A stretch of 64,000 nucleotides of DNA from Rhizobiaceae bacterium MnEN-MB40S (GTDB lineage Bacteria; Pseudomonadota; Alphaproteobacteria; Rhizobiales; Rhizobiaceae), in the NCBI GenBank assembly GCA_024343425.1, contig BRLC01000001.1, positions 1 through 64,000 on the forward strand, written 5' to 3'. The position numbers and the translations under genes were made by a program. Positions 28,666 to 37,981 of the stretch are shown here, in pieces. Under the pieces are notes generated by a model that did no database searches, was not told where the DNA came from, and worked only from the letters and a program-made list of their open reading frames with translations. Within the stretch, counting starts at the first letter, position 1, and every line of letters starts with the position of its first letter.

Positions 28666-29262
28666 ATGGCGGACATTATGGAAACAACCCTCGCCAATCG
28701 CGGAATGCTTGTTGATCCAGGCGGTCATTTCGTCGGCAAATTCGAGGTCGAACGCAAATTCGCCGTCGACGATCTGATCGTAACGAGAGACCGATTGCTT
28801 GCGCTCGACGCCGTCGCATTTACGCTCGGCAACCGGGAAACCGACGTGTTCCTGGATACCGCCGACAGACGCCTTGCAAGAAATGGCCAGCAACAGGTTG
28901 TGCGTCTGATGGAGCCGTCGCAGCGCGTGCTGTGGATCAGCAAGGGACCTGGCGCGGATGCGTGCGTGGCCATGGATCTCGAAGGCTTCGACAAGGCGCT
29001 CGATATCCTGATCTCTCTCGGATTCGAGGAAACCGGAAGGCTGGTCAAGGACCGCGACATCTACTTTGTCGGCGATTTCCACGTCACCCTGGACCGTGTC
29101 CCCAGTCTCGGTTCCTTCGTGGAACTTGCGGTCATGACGGATGACGAAACCAGCCTTTCATCCTGGGCGGCCAGAATCGACGCCTTTGCCGGGAAACTGG
29201 AATTGAGTCAGTCGGCTTTGCAGACGCGATCCTATCGCGCAATGCTTTCAGACAGCGATTGA
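28666..29262 (+). CDS. CYTH-domain protein (class IV adenylate cyclase / thiamine-triphosphatase-like)
   Basis: A 198-residue CYTH protein. The signature ExExK is FEVERK, followed by TDVFLDTADRRLARNGQ and VLWISKGPGA. Later acidic and hydrophobic strands (VTLDRVPSLGSFVELAVM) close the triphosphate tunnel. CYTH enzymes bind triphosphates with divalent metals and act as tripolyphosphatases, thiamine-triphosphatases or CyaB-type cyclases. The length and CyaB-like pattern do not settle which. ATG 28678 is an alternative start. Confidence 0.82.
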   Translation: MADIMETTLANRGMLVDPGGHFVGKFEVERKFAVDDLIVTRDRLLALDAVAFTLGNRETDVFLDTADRRLARNGQQQVVRLMEPSQRVLWISKGPGADACVAMDLEGFDKALDILISLGFEETGRLVKDRDIYFVGDFHVTLDRVPSLGSFVELAVMTDDETSLSSWAARIDAFAGKLELSQSALQTRSYRAMLSDSD

Positions 29263-29283
29263 AGCCAGCGGTCCCGGCGTCCG

Positions 29284-29631
29284 TCAGGCAGAGAGCTTTC
29301 GCAAGGCGAACCACAACAGCAGCACAAGCATTCCCACCGGAAGCGCCAGCGTGTTCACAGGCGAGATGAGGAAGGCCGCGACCGCATTGTCCGGCGTGTA
29401 AAGCGGAATGAGCATGAGCCTGCCCAGGGCCAGCGCGGGCTCCGGCAGCAGCGGCGCCGTCAGCAAAAGGCAGAAGACGAGGGCGGCGCCGATTGCGGCT
29501 TTGGCGAGGCCGGATCGTCTGGGCGAACCGAGGGTCGACGCCATGACCTTGTCGCCGAAGACCTGATCGTCGAGAGGATGCTCGGCGCTGTCGAAAAGAG
29601 CCTGGATTTCCGGGTCGCGACTATTGTCCAT
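29284..29631 (-). CDS. Small membrane protein next to an ECF sigma factor, candidate anti-sigma
   Basis: A 115-residue protein with a soluble acidic N terminus (about 1-45) and two hydrophobic segments (KAAIGAALVFCLLLTAPLL and LALPVGMLVLLLWFALRKL). It overlaps the sigma-factor gene by 11 bases, so they are cotranscribed. A cytoplasmic N terminus plus membrane segments next to an ECF gene suggests an anti-sigma factor, but no conserved anti-sigma motif (such as a ZAS domain) is visible. Confidence 0.6.
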   Translation of the reverse strand: MDNSRDPEIQALFDSAEHPLDDQVFGDKVMASTLGSPRRSGLAKAAIGAALVFCLLLTAPLLPEPALALGRLMLIPLYTPDNAVAAFLISPVNTLALPVGMLVLLLWFALRKLSA

Positions 29632-30187
29632 GGTTTCTCGCTCCGTTGTTGTAATCGGTCAGTATTCGACGCAATCGCTCAGTGCCTCGTCTGATATGCG
29701 ATTTGACGGTGCCTGCCGGCAACTCCGTCAGTTCCGCGATTTCCTCGTGGGTCATGCCTTCGTTGTAGGACAGGACAATGCAAAGTCGTGGCGCTTCTGG
29801 CAGGCTCGCCAGCGCCCGATCGAGGTCAAGCGCCATGCCCGCCGGGCTTTCGGCTGCGACGTCAGTGTCGTCGAGCTGGTCGGCGTTGCGTATCGGATCA
29901 TGCGCGCGATAGTGCTGCAGCCATGTGTTGACGGCAAGCCGCCTCAGCCAGGCGCCGAAACGATCCGGTTGTTGCAGCGAGCGGATGTAGCGCCAGGCCT
30001 GCAGGAACACCAGTTGCGCAAGGTCGTCGGCGAGATGATCGTCATGACAGAAGCGGCGCATCAGGTTTCGAATCCATGATTGTCTCCGACGCACGAGTTC
30101 GGCGAACGCTTCGCGATCGCCGGAGCGCGCAAGCCCGACGATCATTGCTTCAGCGGCCTTCCCGTAGGGTATCGGCTTGTGCGCCAT
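29621..30187 (-). CDS. ECF-type RNA polymerase sigma factor
   Basis: A 188-residue sigma factor with region 2 (FAELVRRRQSWIRNLMRRF, then LADDLAQLVFLQAW) and region 4 (LPEAPRLCIVLSYNEGMTHEEIAELTELPAGTVKSHIRRG), without region 3, as in group 4 (ECF) factors. It lies between two small membrane-protein genes in one minus-strand unit, with an 11-base overlap to the downstream candidate anti-sigma gene. Its target promoters are unknown. Confidence 0.9.
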   Translation of the reverse strand: MAHKPIPYGKAAEAMIVGLARSGDREAFAELVRRRQSWIRNLMRRFCHDDHLADDLAQLVFLQAWRYIRSLQQPDRFGAWLRRLAVNTWLQHYRAHDPIRNADQLDDTDVAAESPAGMALDLDRALASLPEAPRLCIVLSYNEGMTHEEIAELTELPAGTVKSHIRRGTERLRRILTDYNNGARNHGQ

Positions 30188-30200
30188 GGTGCGCTGCTCG

Positions 30201-30608
30201 CTATTTCAGGCGAACGGACTGAGCAGAATTTTCCTGCCGGAGCATTCGCGCGGCGACAATCAGACCGGCGGCGACGAGGGCGATCAGCACAGCGCTGCCC
30301 AGAATTGGCAGGAAGGCGGGTTGCCACTGAAGGCCGATCAGCCAGCCGAATACAGCCAGTCCGGGCGCCAGAAACAGGCAAACCAGACCGCCAAGCATCA
30401 AGGCCTGATCGGTTTTCATGCCGTCGCCGAGCAGCTTGTCCAGCATCTCGGAATCGATCTCCTGACCGCTCTCGATGACCCGACGGATTGTTTCGTGCCG
30501 GGTTTCTCTCTTGCGGGCGCCATCCCATATGCCCGCAATGACGCAAACGGAGACGAAACCCCAGAATGCAAGGGCCGCGAGCCCGGCGCCCAGACTTGCA
30601 CCATACAT
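30201..30608 (-). CDS. Membrane protein of unknown function upstream of the sigma factor
   Basis: A 135-residue protein with three likely membrane helices (LGAGLAALAFWGFVSVCVIAGIW; LMLGGLVCLFLAPGLAVFGWLIGL; PILGSAVLIALVAAGLIVA). A conserved-looking amphipathic link RHETIRRVIESGQEIDSEMLDKLLG lies after the first helix. This layout is typical of DUF6249-like proteins encoded next to ECF sigma factors, a tentative match. It ends 13 bp before the sigma gene, so an operon is likely. It could be a sensor or a second regulator. Confidence 0.65.
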   Translation of the reverse strand: MYGASLGAGLAALAFWGFVSVCVIAGIWDGARKRETRHETIRRVIESGQEIDSEMLDKLLGDGMKTDQALMLGGLVCLFLAPGLAVFGWLIGLQWQPAFLPILGSAVLIALVAAGLIVAARMLRQENSAQSVRLK

Positions 30609-30734
30609 GAATGTTCTCCTGATCTATTCTCGATTGTACCCGTATTGATGCGCGCGCCCTTGATCTGGATGCAGCTAGCAAATTTTTATTTTAGTTTCTT
30701 TCGATCAATTCGCAGTCGACGTAAAAGCAGTTCC

Positions 30735-31112
30735 ATGAGAAAGCAGTATCACTTCCGACCGAGCCCCAACGGATTTCACGCCTGGGACGTGGATCGACTG
30801 ATCCGGCTTTCGGCGGGTTTCGAGACGCGGGAGACGCCGCTGGAGGACATTCGCGAACTGGACGAAGACTACTGGTTTGCCGGCTCTGCGGTCACGCCGA
30901 CCTGCCGTCGGATTGTCGAGCATATCCGCCTGACGAACGAAGCCGATCTGCGCTATCCCATCATTTTATGCGCGCAGGGCAGGATCATGGACGGCATGCA
31001 CCGGGTGGCGAAGGCGCTCCTGGAAAATCGCTCAGCCGTCTTGAGCGTGCAGTTCGCGCGCACGCCGGAGCCTGATTACACCGACGTTACGCCCGACCAG
31101 CTTTCCTATTGA
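30735..31112 (+). CDS. ParB/Srx-like conserved hypothetical protein
   Basis: A 125-residue protein that I recognise as a widespread conserved hypothetical, often labelled ParB-like. It begins YHFRPSPNGFHAWDV, has ELDEDYWFAG and CRRIVEHIRLTNEADLRYPIILCAQG, and ends in the ParB/Srx-type loop IMDGMHRVAKALLEN. It lacks the HTH domain of true ParB proteins. Some ParB-fold proteins bind and hydrolyse nucleotides, so CTP or ATP chemistry is possible but unproven. Start ATG at 30735; the longer frame upstream overlaps the divergent gene. Confidence 0.72.
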   Translation: MRKQYHFRPSPNGFHAWDVDRLIRLSAGFETRETPLEDIRELDEDYWFAGSAVTPTCRRIVEHIRLTNEADLRYPIILCAQGRIMDGMHRVAKALLENRSAVLSVQFARTPEPDYTDVTPDQLSY

Positions 31113-31116
31113 ATTC

Positions 31117-31375
31117 TTATCGTTCCGGCTGGCTCCGCGCTTCCTGCGGGGGCATGCCGGTCCATGAATGAAAGGCGCGGTAGAATGAATTCGGATCGCG
31201 ATAGGCGAGCAGGCAGGATATCTCCTTCACGGTGAGTTCGTCGCGCGACAGACAATGCCGCGACAATTCCGAGCGTGTGGGGTCCAGAGTCGACTGGAAC
31301 GTCGGTCGTCGAGGCGCCTGAAGGCAGCATTTCCAGGAGCGCATTTCTGACCCGTAGTCCGGTCTTTGGCGCGAT
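31117..31375 (-). pseudogene. AraC-family regulator remnant, frameshifted and truncated
   Basis: Only the C-terminal part of an AraC-type regulator remains. One frame gives RVRNALLEMLPSGASTTDV (up to about 31298). The other gives FQSTLDPTRSELSRHCLSRDELTVKEISCLLAYRDPNSFYRAFHSWTG, the second helix-turn-helix. The normal helix between them is missing and the two parts are in different frames, so an internal deletion plus frameshift is indicated. A stop codon lies just upstream of the first part and there is no N-terminal domain, so it is non-functional. Confidence 0.75.
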
Positions 31376-31656
31376 ATGTTATGTCATTGGCGTCATTTCC
31401 AAGAGCAGTAATTTATTTGCAATGCTATCAACTGGCCTGCGAGTGAAGGGAATCGCGGGAGCAGGGTGTTCACAATCCCTGTTCCCATTCAGCCTTTGAC
31501 AGCTTCCAATAAAATTTGTCGAAAAGACTTGCAGTAGGTCTAACTCTCTGATTCTCTGGGACAAGAGTCTCCGTATATTGAGTCGTTTCGTCCCGCCCGG
31601 CTCGCGGGAGGACTCGGACTCCATCATGCGGCCCGGAGGCTTTCAAAGGGGGTTTG
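31376..31656 (+). other. Non-coding stretch upstream of ddl
   Basis: No gene is supported here. A TTGACA (31496-31501) could be a -35 box and TATATT (31578-31583) a -10 box, but neither has a good partner at 16-18 bp. AAAGGGGG before 31657 is a strong ribosome-binding site for ddl. Because ddl is cut off from murB, a promoter for ddl-ftsQ-ftsA-ftsZ should lie in this region. Confidence 0.4.
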
Positions 31657-32583
31657 ATGTCGGGGAAACACGTTGCGGTTCTCATGGGCGGTTTCTCTTC
31701 GGAGCGTCCGGTCAGCCTCTCCTCGGGCGAGGCCTGCGCGGACGCGCTGGAAGGCGTTGGATACCGGGTGACCCGCGTCGATGTCGACCGTGATGTCGCA
31801 ACCGTTCTGCGTGAATTGCGCCCGGACGTGGCCTTCAATGCGCTTCACGGCCCCTATGGCGAGGATGGCGCGATACAGGGCATTCTCGAGTATCTGCAAA
31901 TTCCCTACACGCATTCCGGCGTGCTTGCCTCGGCGGTGGCCATGGACAAGCAGCAGGCGAAACGCATCGCGTCGGCGGTCGGCATTCCGGTCGCCGAGGA
32001 GCGGATCATGAGCCGTTTCGATATCGGCCACGAACATCCGATGGATACGCCCTACGTCGTCAAGCCGGTCAATGAGGGGTCGAGTTTCGGCGTCATCATC
32101 GTCGGCGAGGATCAGTCGCATCCGCCGCAGATTCTGACCTCTTCCGACTGGCCTTACGGCGACCGCGTGATGGTCGAGCGATTCGTTTACGGGCGTGAAC
32201 TGACCTGCGCCGTCATGGGCGATCAGGTGCTGGACGTGACCGAGATTTTCCCAATCGGCTCAAGTTTTTACGATTATGAATCAAAATATGTTACGGGCGG
32301 CTCAAAACACGAATTCCCGGCGAATATTTTACCAAATATTTACCAAAAGATTCAGAAACTGTCGCTCATGGCCCATGAGGCTATCGGGTGCCGCGGGGTG
32401 AGCCGTTCTGACTTTCGCTACGATGACCGTTTTTCTCCTGACGGAGAGGTCGTCTGGCTTGAGGTGAATACACAGCCTGGCATGACTCCGACCTCTCTGG
32501 TGCCGGAACTCGCTCAGCTCGCCGGATACGATTTCGGTGCGCTGGTTTCCTGGATGGTGGAGGACGCATCGTGTTTGCGTTGA
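31657..32583 (+). CDS. ddl: D-alanine-D-alanine ligase
   Basis: A 308-residue ATP-grasp ligase that makes the D-Ala-D-Ala used by MurF. Motifs: [41 protein letters not shown], and [16 protein letters not shown]. The start is ATG 31657, with AAGGGGG upstream (a TTG immediately before is in frame). It overlaps ftsQ by 13 bases. It resumes the dcw cluster after the insertion. Confidence 0.96.
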   Translation: MSGKHVAVLMGGFSSERPVSLSSGEACADALEGVGYRVTRVDVDRDVATVLRELRPDVAFNALHGPYGEDGAIQGILEYLQIPYTHSGVLASAVAMDKQQAKRIASAVGIPVAEERIMSRFDIGHEHPMDTPYVVKPVNEGSSFGVIIVGEDQSHPPQILTSSDWPYGDRVMVERFVYGRELTCAVMGDQVLDVTEIFPIGSSFYDYESKYVTGGSKHEFPANILPNIYQKIQKLSLMAHEAIGCRGVSRSDFRYDDRFSPDGEVVWLEVNTQPGMTPTSLVPELAQLAGYDFGALVSWMVEDASCLR

Positions 32584-33509
32584 CTCGGATCGGACGAAAA
32601 ATAAGACGGCGCAGCCCGAGAGGGGGCATTGCGCCCGCGATCGATCGCGCTCTTGTTCTGCCGCGTCCGCTTCGCCGCCCGGTTCGCTTCTTTCAGGCCC
32701 TGATCGACGAGCGCATCACGATCCCGAGACATCTGGGCAGCTATGCCGCGGGTGGACTGATCGGCCTGACGCTGATCTACGGCGTCGCCGTCGGCGGGCA
32801 CCTCGAGACCATGCTGCGCGCTTCGACCACTTCCATGGGATTTGCTGTCGACGACATCAACGTGTCCGGCAATGTGGAAACGTCTCCGATCGACGTCTTT
32901 CAGCAAATCGGCCTCGATGGCGACAATTCCTCGCTCATCACGCTCGATGTCGACGAGGCGCGCGCGCTCGTCAGGCAGCTTCCCTGGGTCGCAGACGCAG
33001 AGGTGCGCAAGGTCTATCCCGGCGCGATCGACATCGTGATTTCCGAGCGCGAGGCGTTTGGCATCTGGCAGCACGGCAAGGACCTGTCGCTCATCGAAAG
33101 GAACGGCAGCGTGATTGCGCCGATGGCTGAAGGCAAATTCATCGACCTGCCGCTGTTCGTCGGTTTCGGCGCCGATCAGAACGCTGTCGAGATCGATACG
33201 CTGCTTGCCGGATGGCCCGAGGTGAAGGCCCGGATCAAGGCCTATATCAGAGTGGCCGACCGTCGCTGGGACCTGCGGCTGGACAACGGAGTGACCGTGC
33301 TTCTTCCGGAAACGCAGGCAGCCGAGGCGCTGAACGTGCTGGTCGCCATGGAGCAGGAGCACGAACTTCTCGAACGCGATATCAAGTCGGTTGATCTGCG
33401 TCTCGCAGACCGGATTGTCGTCGGATTGACGGACCGCGCCGCCGAACGCCGGCTTGAAGCGCTGGACGAACGCGCAAAGATCCTGAAGCAGCGGAGCAGC
33501 CAGACATGA
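32571..33509 (+). CDS. ftsQ: Cell division protein FtsQ
   Basis: A 312-residue bitopic divisome protein: a basic cytoplasmic part, a membrane segment ([19 protein letters not shown]), then a periplasmic POTRA domain ([25 protein letters not shown]) and the FtsQ beta domain. The GTG start lies inside ddl. It links FtsB-FtsL to the early divisome. It overlaps ftsA by four bases. Confidence 0.94.
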   Translation: MFALTRIGRKIRRRSPRGGIAPAIDRALVLPRPLRRPVRFFQALIDERITIPRHLGSYAAGGLIGLTLIYGVAVGGHLETMLRASTTSMGFAVDDINVSGNVETSPIDVFQQIGLDGDNSSLITLDVDEARALVRQLPWVADAEVRKVYPGAIDIVISEREAFGIWQHGKDLSLIERNGSVIAPMAEGKFIDLPLFVGFGADQNAVEIDTLLAGWPEVKARIKAYIRVADRRWDLRLDNGVTVLLPETQAAEALNVLVAMEQEHELLERDIKSVDLRLADRIVVGLTDRAAERRLEALDERAKILKQRSSQT

Positions 33510-34837
33510 GCGTGTTTCGGCCGCCCTCCTTTACAGTGCCGCATTTGCGCCCGATCGCGGCGCGTCGCGCAACGACGGTCACCGTGCTGGACATCGGCAC
33601 GACCAAGGTCGTTTGCCTGATCGGACGCCTGACGCCGCGCGAGGAAAGCCAGATCCTGCCCGGCCGCACGCACACGATCGAGATCATCGGCGTCGGCCAC
33701 CACAAGTCGCACGGCGTCAAGGCCGGCGTGATCGTCGATGTCGAGGCTGTCGAGAGCTCCGTCCGCAAGGCGGTGCACGCCGCGGAGCGTCGCGCCGGAC
33801 TGACGGTCGAATCGCTGATCGTCAACGTGTCGGCGGGACGTCTGAAGAGCGAGCGATACACGTCGGATCTTGATATCGGCGGCCATGAGGTGGAATCGGC
33901 GGATCTGAAAAAGGTTCTCGCGGCGGCAGCCCGTCAAATCAGCGATCCGCAAAGAGTGGCCCTGCATTCCCTGCCGGTGTCTTTCCGGCTCGACGGCGAG
34001 AAATCGATACGCGATCCGCTGGGCATGTATGGCGAGAACCTTGGCGTCAACATGCATGTGCTGACGGCGGAGCAGCCGCCTTTGCGCAATCTTGAGCTTT
34101 GCATCAACCGGTCGCATCTGACCGTTGAGGCGATGGTCGCAACGCCCTACGCCAGCGGTCTTTCGGCGCTGGTCGAGGACGAGGCTGAAATCGGCTGCGC
34201 CTGCATCGACATGGGCGGCGGCACAACAACGATTTCCGTGTTTTCGGAAGGTCGCATGGTCTGGGCTGACGCCATTGCGCTCGGCGGCCATCACGTCACG
34301 ATGGACCTGGCGCGAGGGCTTTCAACGGGACTTGAAGACGCCGAACGTCTGAAAGTCGTCCATGGCTCGGCCTTTCCGGTCGCCGGCGACGACAGCGACA
34401 CGGTTTCCGTGCCGCCGATCGGCGACAGCGACAGCGAAACGCCCCTGCAAATGCCCAAGGCGCTGGTCGTGCGCATCGTGCGGGCGCGCATCGACGAGAC
34501 GCTGGAACTGATCCGGGACCGCATCCAGCGTTCCGGCTATGCGCCAGTGGTTGGGCGCCGCATCGTGCTCACCGGCGGCGCCAGCCAGTTGACCGGCATC
34601 AGCGACGCAGCGCGGCGAATCCTGTCTCGCAATGTTCGAATCGGACGTCCGCTGGGCGTTGCCGGCATGCCTGCGGCGGCGAAGGGTCCTGCTTTCGCGA
34701 CGGCTGTGGGACTGATGATCTATCCACAAATCGCATCACTTGAGAGCCGCGGCAATGCCGGTCGCGGTCGGTATGGACCGGTGGTCGGCGGCGGGCGTCT
34801 CGCCCGCGTCGGGCAGTGGCTCAAAGAGAGTTTTTAG
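33506..34837 (+). CDS. ftsA: Cell division actin homologue FtsA
   Basis: A 443-residue actin-fold protein that anchors FtsZ to the membrane. Phosphate loops: TVLDIGTTKVVCLIG near the start and ACIDMGGGTTTISVF in the second half; the adenosine motif is VLTGGASQLTGI. The C-terminal end (RLARVGQWLKESF) is the amphipathic membrane-targeting helix. It is an insert-bearing alphaproteobacterial form (acidic DDSDTVSVPPIGDSDSE stretch). Confidence 0.97.
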   Translation: MSVFRPPSFTVPHLRPIAARRATTVTVLDIGTTKVVCLIGRLTPREESQILPGRTHTIEIIGVGHHKSHGVKAGVIVDVEAVESSVRKAVHAAERRAGLTVESLIVNVSAGRLKSERYTSDLDIGGHEVESADLKKVLAAAARQISDPQRVALHSLPVSFRLDGEKSIRDPLGMYGENLGVNMHVLTAEQPPLRNLELCINRSHLTVEAMVATPYASGLSALVEDEAEIGCACIDMGGGTTTISVFSEGRMVWADAIALGGHHVTMDLARGLSTGLEDAERLKVVHGSAFPVAGDDSDTVSVPPIGDSDSETPLQMPKALVVRIVRARIDETLELIRDRIQRSGYAPVVGRRIVLTGGASQLTGISDAARRILSRNVRIGRPLGVAGMPAAAKGPAFATAVGLMIYPQIASLESRGNAGRGRYGPVVGGGRLARVGQWLKESF

Positions 34838-34894
34838 GCAATCCATTGGTCTACGTGGCGGTATGGCCGTGAGTTGAAAAGGGAACGAGGACAA

Positions 34895-36613
34895 ATGACT
34901 ATCAATCTGCAAAAGCCCGATATCACCGAGCTTAAGCCACGCATCACCGTCTTCGGTGTGGGTGGCGGCGGCGGCAACGCCGTCAACAACATGATCAATG
35001 CGGGGCTCGAAGGCGTCGACTTCGTGGTCGCCAACACCGACGCCCAGGCGCTGACCATGTCCAAGGCGGGTCGCATCATCCAGATGGGCGTGGCCGTTAC
35101 CGAGGGTCTGGGCGCAGGATCCCAGCCGGAGGTCGGACGGGCCGCCGCGGAGGAGTGCATCGACGAGATCAACGATCATCTCAACAGCACGCATATGTGC
35201 TTCGTCACTGCTGGCATGGGCGGCGGAACCGGAACGGGCGCTGCCCCCGTAGTTGCAAAGACGGCCCGGGAACGCGGCATACTGACGGTCGGCGTCGTCA
35301 CCAAGCCTTTCCATTTCGAAGGTCAGCGGCGCATGCGCATCGCCGATGACGGCATCAAGGAACTGCAGGCTTGCGTCGACACCCTGATCGTCATTCCGAA
35401 CCAGAACCTCTTCCGCATCGCGAATGATAAGACGACCTTCGCCGACGCTTTCGGCATGGCCGACCAGGTCCTCTATTCCGGCGTCGCCTGCATCACCGAC
35501 CTGATGGTCAAGGAAGGCCTGATCAATCTTGATTTCGCCGATGTCCGCTCGGTCATGCGCGAAATGGGCAAGGCCATGATGGGAACCGGCGAATCGTCCG
35601 GCGAGGGCAGGGCGCTGGCCGCAGCGGAAGCCGCGATCGCCAATCCGCTGCTCGACGAAACCTCGATGAAGGGCGCTCAGGGACTGCTGATCTCCATCAC
35701 CGGCGGCCGTGACATGACGCTGTTCGAGGTCGACGAAGCCGCGACGCGCATCCGCGAGGAAGTCGACGCGGACGCCAACATCATCCTTGGCGCGACGTTC
35801 GACGAAGAACTCGAGGGCATCATTCGGGTGTCGGTCGTCGCCACCGGCATCGACCGCGACGAAAACATGATCCCGCAGGAACTGCCGTCGCTGCGCACCA
35901 ATACCCAGGAGCTTGCAAGCCGTCCGGCTCCGGCTATCCCGCAGCAGCCGGCCTATGAGCCCGAGCCCGAATATGAACCGGAAGCCGAAATGCTTGTGGA
36001 AGAGGACCCGGTTGAAGAAACCATCCGGCTCGCGGAAGCTGAACTGGAGCAGGAACTGAACATCGAAGTTCCCGAGCTTGTCGAAGCCGCTCCGGCTGAA
36101 GAGTTCCGTCCGGCCAGCCGCCTGTTTTCCAGGCCGCCGCAGCAGAAAGCTGCTCCCGTCAGCCGGGCCACGCCGCAGGCAGGATATCGCCAGCCGGCGC
36201 CGCAGCAACCGGCACAGCAGCCTCGGCAGCAACCGGTTCAGCAGCAGGCCGCTGCTCCGAAAATGCCGCGCATCGAGGACTTTCCGCCCGTCGTGAAAGC
36301 CGAGATGGAGCATGCGCGCAGGCATGAGGGCGATCCTTCGATCCACGACGAGCGTGGTCCGATGGGGCTTCTCAAGCGTATTTCCAGCAGCCTCGGTCGC
36401 AGGGAAGACGAAGAGATGGATGCGCCCGAGGCCCAGGCCCGTCCGCAGCGCGCGCAGGCGCCAGAACGCCGCTCGCTTTCGCCGGAAGCCAGCATGTATG
36501 CGCCGCGCCGCGCAGGCGCTGAAAAGCCGGTTCGCGCGGAGCAATCGGCCCAGGGACAAAGCGAAGAAGATCAGCTCGAGATTCCGGCTTTCCTGCGTCG
36601 TCAGGCGCTGTAA
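34895..36613 (+). CDS. ftsZ: Cell division tubulin FtsZ
   Basis: A 572-residue GTPase that forms the Z ring. The N-terminal domain has [13 protein letters not shown] and the tubulin signature GGGTGTG (109-115), then the T7-loop region. From about residue 320 there is a long low-complexity linker rich in Pro, Gln and Glu. The C-terminal peptide is [10 protein letters not shown], which binds FtsA. The long linker is normal for Rhizobiales. The ATG 34895 follows GAGG; the upstream TTG at 34874 is less likely. Confidence 0.98.
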   Translation: MTINLQKPDITELKPRITVFGVGGGGGNAVNNMINAGLEGVDFVVANTDAQALTMSKAGRIIQMGVAVTEGLGAGSQPEVGRAAAEECIDEINDHLNSTHMCFVTAGMGGGTGTGAAPVVAKTARERGILTVGVVTKPFHFEGQRRMRIADDGIKELQACVDTLIVIPNQNLFRIANDKTTFADAFGMADQVLYSGVACITDLMVKEGLINLDFADVRSVMREMGKAMMGTGESSGEGRALAAAEAAIANPLLDETSMKGAQGLLISITGGRDMTLFEVDEAATRIREEVDADANIILGATFDEELEGIIRVSVVATGIDRDENMIPQELPSLRTNTQELASRPAPAIPQQPAYEPEPEYEPEAEMLVEEDPVEETIRLAEAELEQELNIEVPELVEAAPAEEFRPASRLFSRPPQQKAAPVSRATPQAGYRQPAPQQPAQQPRQQPVQQQAAAPKMPRIEDFPPVVKAEMEHARRHEGDPSIHDERGPMGLLKRISSSLGRREDEEMDAPEAQARPQRAQAPERRSLSPEASMYAPRRAGAEKPVRAEQSAQGQSEEDQLEIPAFLRRQAL

Positions 36614-36953
36614 AAGCTCTATAAAACGAATCATTGAAAGCCGCATTATCGGGGCGAATCCGCTGGATTCGCCCCGTTGCTATTCAGGCTTGTTCACAGT
36701 CCATGAAAGATAACAGTTCCTTAATATTTACGGTTCAATTTATATAGTTGAATCCACTGGTGTTTTTTGTCGTAACAAAGAGTAAGAAACCGTGATTTGG
36801 ATTGTAGAAATCTGGCACGTATCTTTGATTCCGGTGGGGACATGACTGGACAGGGGATCTCCGAAAAAGGTGCATGAAATGTTCGTAGCTAACGACTGGC
36901 GCGTCCATGTTGCACACTCGGTTTCCCGCGGTCACAGGTAGCAGGCTTGTTGA
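36614..36953 (+). other. ftsZ-lpxC intergenic region
   Basis: This 340-bp stretch has no gene. It contains the hairpin after ftsZ (36650-36676), an AT-rich patch with TTTATATAG near 36740 flanked by short inverted arms (TTCAA/TTGAA), and the lpxC leader. The AT-rich patch is a plausible promoter for lpxC, but I see no clear -35 box. Confidence 0.5.
36650..36676 (+). terminator. Strong hairpin after ftsZ
   Basis: CGGGGCGAATCC (36650-36661) pairs perfectly with GGATTCGCCCCG (36665-36676): a 12-bp stem with a 3-nt loop, 37 bp after the ftsZ stop. The following TTGCTATT is only moderately T-rich, so it may end the dcw transcript or protect its 3' end. Confidence 0.65.
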
Positions 36954-37907
36954 ATGAGTATAGACTTCTTTGGCTATCAGACGACGATTGTAAATGAGAC
37001 CACTCTCTCTGGCGTAGGGGTGCACAGTGGGGCGAAGGTTTCTATTACATTTCAGCCGGCGGACGCCGACAGCGGTATCGTATTCAAACGTAAACTCGAC
37101 AATGGCGAAACGCACGAAATTCGGGCCGTTGTCTCGAATGTAGCCGCAACTGATCTTTGTACGGTTCTGGGAGATGCAGCCGGCGCTAATGTGGCGACCG
37201 TCGAACATCTCATGGCTGCGTTTTATGCGCTCGAGATCGACAATATCATCGTGGATATCGACGGAACTGAAATTCCGATCATGGACGGCAGTTCGATCGT
37301 ATTCATCGAGGCTCTTGAGCGCTCCGGCATCGAGATCCTGTCGTCGAAGCGTCGTTATCTGAGGGTCGTCAAACCGGTTCGCATCGAATCCGGCAGTTCC
37401 TGGGCGGAATTCGTTCCCTACGAAGGAACCCGTTTCGAAATCGACATTCATTTCGATTCCGGCGTTATCGGCCGTCAGGCCTGGAAGGGCGACATCACCG
37501 CCGAAACCTTCCGCGGCGAGCTGGCTCGCGCCAGAACCTTCGGCTTCATGCGCGACGTGGAGTTTCTCTGGGCCTCCGGACATGCGCTGGGCTCTTCCCT
37601 TGAAAATTCGGTCGTCATCAGCGACGACGACAAGGTCATCAACATTGAGGGCCTGCGCTACGAGAACGAATTCGTTCGCCACAAGACGCTGGACGCGGTC
37701 GGCGACCTCGCCCTGGCCGGCGCGAAGTTCATCGGATGCTACCGTTCCTATCGCGGCGGTCACAAGCTGAATTCGATGGCTCTAAAAGCCCTGCTGAACG
37801 ATCCGACGGCTTACGAAGTTGTCGAGACGCAGCAGCGTGAAGAAGAAATGCGCGGCGGAGAACTGGTGGCCATCAGCGGACCGATGTTTGCGCCCTGGGC
37901 TCTGTGA
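36954..37907 (+). CDS. lpxC: UDP-3-O-acyl-N-acetylglucosamine deacetylase LpxC
   Basis: A 317-residue zinc amidase that commits UDP-GlcNAc to lipid A synthesis. Motifs: TTLSGVGVHSG, VEHLMAAFYAL (zinc His), IPIMDGSS, RTFGFMRDVEFLWASG, and FVRHKTLDAVGDLALAG (HKxxDxxGD, the zinc and catalytic residues), then YRGGHKLNSMALKALL. Its place after ftsZ is common in proteobacteria. Confidence 0.97.
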   Translation: MSIDFFGYQTTIVNETTLSGVGVHSGAKVSITFQPADADSGIVFKRKLDNGETHEIRAVVSNVAATDLCTVLGDAAGANVATVEHLMAAFYALEIDNIIVDIDGTEIPIMDGSSIVFIEALERSGIEILSSKRRYLRVVKPVRIESGSSWAEFVPYEGTRFEIDIHFDSGVIGRQAWKGDITAETFRGELARARTFGFMRDVEFLWASGHALGSSLENSVVISDDDKVINIEGLRYENEFVRHKTLDAVGDLALAGAKFIGCYRSYRGGHKLNSMALKALLNDPTAYEVVETQQREEEMRGGELVAISGPMFAPWAL

Positions 37908-37948
37908 GCGCAAAACGCTATTGAGCAGACAGCTCAAGACAACCTGTG

Positions 37949-37981
37949 CAGGCACGAACCAGCGTTCGTGCCTGTTTTGTT
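37949..37981 (+). terminator. Rho-independent terminator after lpxC
   Basis: CAGGCACGAA (37949-37958) and TTCGTGCCTG (37965-37974) form a perfect 10-bp stem with a 6-nt loop, followed by TTTTGTT. It is 42 bp after the lpxC stop. Confidence 0.85.
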
